A DNA stretch of 5,829 nt from Bacteroidales bacterium (GTDB lineage Bacteria; Bacteroidota; Bacteroidia; Bacteroidales; VadinHA17): positions 1 through 5,829 of the forward strand of contig JALOMM010000211.1 of the NCBI GenBank assembly GCA_025455535.1, read 5' to 3'. The notes under the pieces were generated by a model. The model was not told where the DNA came from, ran no database searches, and saw only the letters and a program-made list of their open reading frames with translations. Shown in pieces: positions 4,557 to 5,829 of the stretch (within the stretch, counting starts at the first letter, position 1; every line of letters begins with the position of its first letter). A program made the translations under genes and the position numbers.

Positions 4557-5829
4557 ATGATCAAGGAAAGATTCATCACCTATGTGGAAGAGAGCATAAA
4601 GAAGAACTGGAATATTGAGGCTCTCTCCAATTACCGTGAGAAAGGCTATACTTACAAGGAGATAGCTGAAATAATTGCCAGGCACCACATTGCATTCCGT
4701 GAGTTTGGGATTAAGGAGGGTGATAAGATTGCAATGGTAGGCAGGAACTCTGCAAACTGGTGTTCCCTTTACCTGTCCGTAGTGACATACGGTGCAGTTA
4801 TAGTCCCCATCCTTCCTGACTTCAGGCCCGATGACCTGCATAATATCATCAACCATTCTGACTCGAAGCTCCTTTTTGTCGATGACAAAATATGGGAGAC
4901 GCTGGAGGCAGAAAAGATAAAGGATATAATGTGCGTCATAAGTACTGACGACTTCGGGGTATTGATGAGCCGGTCGATAAAACATTCTGAGATTTACGGG
5001 AATATCGGGGCCCGTTTCAAAGAGGTTTTTCCGAACTTCAGTCCGGAAGACATCAGATACTCGGATGTGGATAATGAGCAGCTGGCTGTCATAAGCTACA
5101 CCTCGGGCACAACCGGATTCTCAAAGGGGGTTATGGTACCTCACAGGAGTCTCGCGGCCAACATCCGCTTTGCGCAGCATAACATGCCCCTTAATCCCGG
5201 TGATCCGGTGGTCTCATTTCTTCCCCTGGCACACACTTTTGGCGGGGCCTTCGAGTTCCTGTTTCCGTTCACCTACGGATGTCACATAACTATTCTTACC
5301 AAGACCCCTTCGCCGCAGATTCTTCTCCAGGCTTTCAAGGAGATCAGGCCAAGGCTGATTCTTTCTGTTCCCCTGGTGATAGAGAAGGTTTACAAGAAGC
5401 AGCTTCTGCCGATAATCAGCAAACCTCACATGAAGGCGCTTCTGATGGTTCCGGGAGTCAACAAGGTTCTGCACAGCAAGATTCGCGGTAAGCTTGTCGA
5501 GACTTTCGGCGGCCGTTTCAAAGAGCTTGTGATAGGTGCAGCCAAATTCAATCCTGATGCGGAGAAATTCTTCAGGACCATAGGCTTTCCGTTCACCGTT
5601 GGTTATGGAATGACAGAGTGCGGTCCGCTGATAAGCTACAGGTCATGGGATACAACCCAGCTTGGCGCCTCAGGAAAGGCGGTTGACACCCTTGAGGTGA
5701 AGATCGACTCTCCGGACCAGGAAAATATTGTAGGGGAGATCATACTCCGGGGAGACAATGTCATGCTTGGCTATTACAAGAACGAAGCTGCCACAAAAGA
5801 GGTCATTGATGAGGAAGGATGGCTTCATA
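4557..5829 (+). CDS. Long-chain acyl-CoA ligase (AMP-binding family), 3' end outside the window
   Basis: Activates a fatty acid with ATP to an acyl-adenylate, then transfers it to CoA, releasing AMP and diphosphate. The frame is open from ATG 4557 to the window edge, giving 424 residues of a protein usually about 550 or longer, so the C-terminal hinge and lid domain are missing only because the window ends. Motifs of the adenylate-forming superfamily: the phosphate loop YTSGTTGFSKG (181-191), with Ser where Pro is common; LPLAHTFGGAFEFLFP, the segment typical of long-chain ligases; GYGMTECGP (349-357), adenine and acyl binding; LRGDNVMLGYY (397-407); and the beginning of the GWLHTGD motif at the very end. 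There is no signal peptide; such proteins are cytosolic or membrane-associated. ATG 4557 follows a good promoter, has no Shine-Dalgarno, and begins an N-terminus of normal length. Substrate chain length is not determinable. No functional link with the amino-sugar genes is evident. Confidence 0.9.
   Translation, partial: MIKERFITYVEESIKKNWNIEALSNYREKGYTYKEIAEIIARHHIAFREFGIKEGDKIAMVGRNSANWCSLYLSVVTYGAVIVPILPDFRPDDLHNIINHSDSKLLFVDDKIWETLEAEKIKDIMCVISTDDFGVLMSRSIKHSEIYGNIGARFKEVFPNFSPEDIRYSDVDNEQLAVISYTSGTTGFSKGVMVPHRSLAANIRFAQHNMPLNPGDPVVSFLPLAHTFGGAFEFLFPFTYGCHITILTKTPSPQILLQAFKEIRPRLILSVPLVIEKVYKKQLLPIISKPHMKALLMVPGVNKVLHSKIRGKLVETFGGRFKELVIGAAKFNPDAEKFFRTIGFPFTVGYGMTECGPLISYRSWDTTQLGASGKAVDTLEVKIDSPDQENIVGEIILRGDNVMLGYYKNEAATKEVIDEEGWLH

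Noticed and set aside
4521..4985. A 154-codon - strand frame crossing the ligase promoter and its 5' end
   Set aside because: The + strand here encodes a continuous acyl-CoA ligase N-terminus, and the antisense frame covers the ligase promoter. Nothing supports it as a gene.

Overview
The window looks like a stretch of a Bacteroidetes (probably Bacteroidales-like) chromosome. Three things point there: the protein styles (a Bacteroidetes-type ROK kinase, a ~400-residue diphosphate-type phosphofructokinase and a Bacteroidetes-type long-chain acyl-CoA ligase); AT-rich promoters resembling the Bacteroidetes TTTG / TAnnTTTG consensus; and start codons that, with one exception, have no Shine-Dalgarno sequence. 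Taxonomy is inferred from memory of these families, not from a search. All six genes lie on the + strand and are tightly packed. No gap exceeds about 100 bases, and I see no RNA genes, mobile elements or CRISPR arrays.

Layout: (1) 36-1241, phosphofructokinase with the residue signature of diphosphate-dependent enzymes; (2) 1254-2018, PIG-L/LmbE-family N-acetyl-sugar deacetylase; (3) 2033-3049, double-SIS protein resembling the isomerase half of GlmS, without its glutaminase half; (4) 3050-3143, a 94-bp gap with a strong 35-bp AT-rich palindrome over a probable promoter; (5) 3144-4097, ROK-family sugar kinase whose zinc-binding loop is shortened; (6) 4105-4497, small four-helix membrane protein of unknown function; (7) 4498-4556, a short promoter region; (8) 4557 to the window end, a long-chain acyl-CoA ligase cut off by the window edge.

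The first four enzymes fit together as an amino-sugar catabolic route built from non-standard parts. The ROK kinase would phosphorylate GlcNAc (or a related amino sugar), the PIG-L protein would remove the acetyl group, the SIS protein would convert glucosamine 6-phosphate to fructose 6-phosphate plus ammonia, and the phosphofructokinase would make fructose 1,6-bisphosphate. This would replace classical NagA (amidohydrolase) and NagB with unrelated families, as is established for parts of the Thermococcus chitin pathway (Dac and GlmD). The pathway is an inference from gene content and conserved residues; the substrates are not shown by the sequence. The ligase has its own promoter-like sequence and belongs to lipid metabolism, so it is probably a separate unit.
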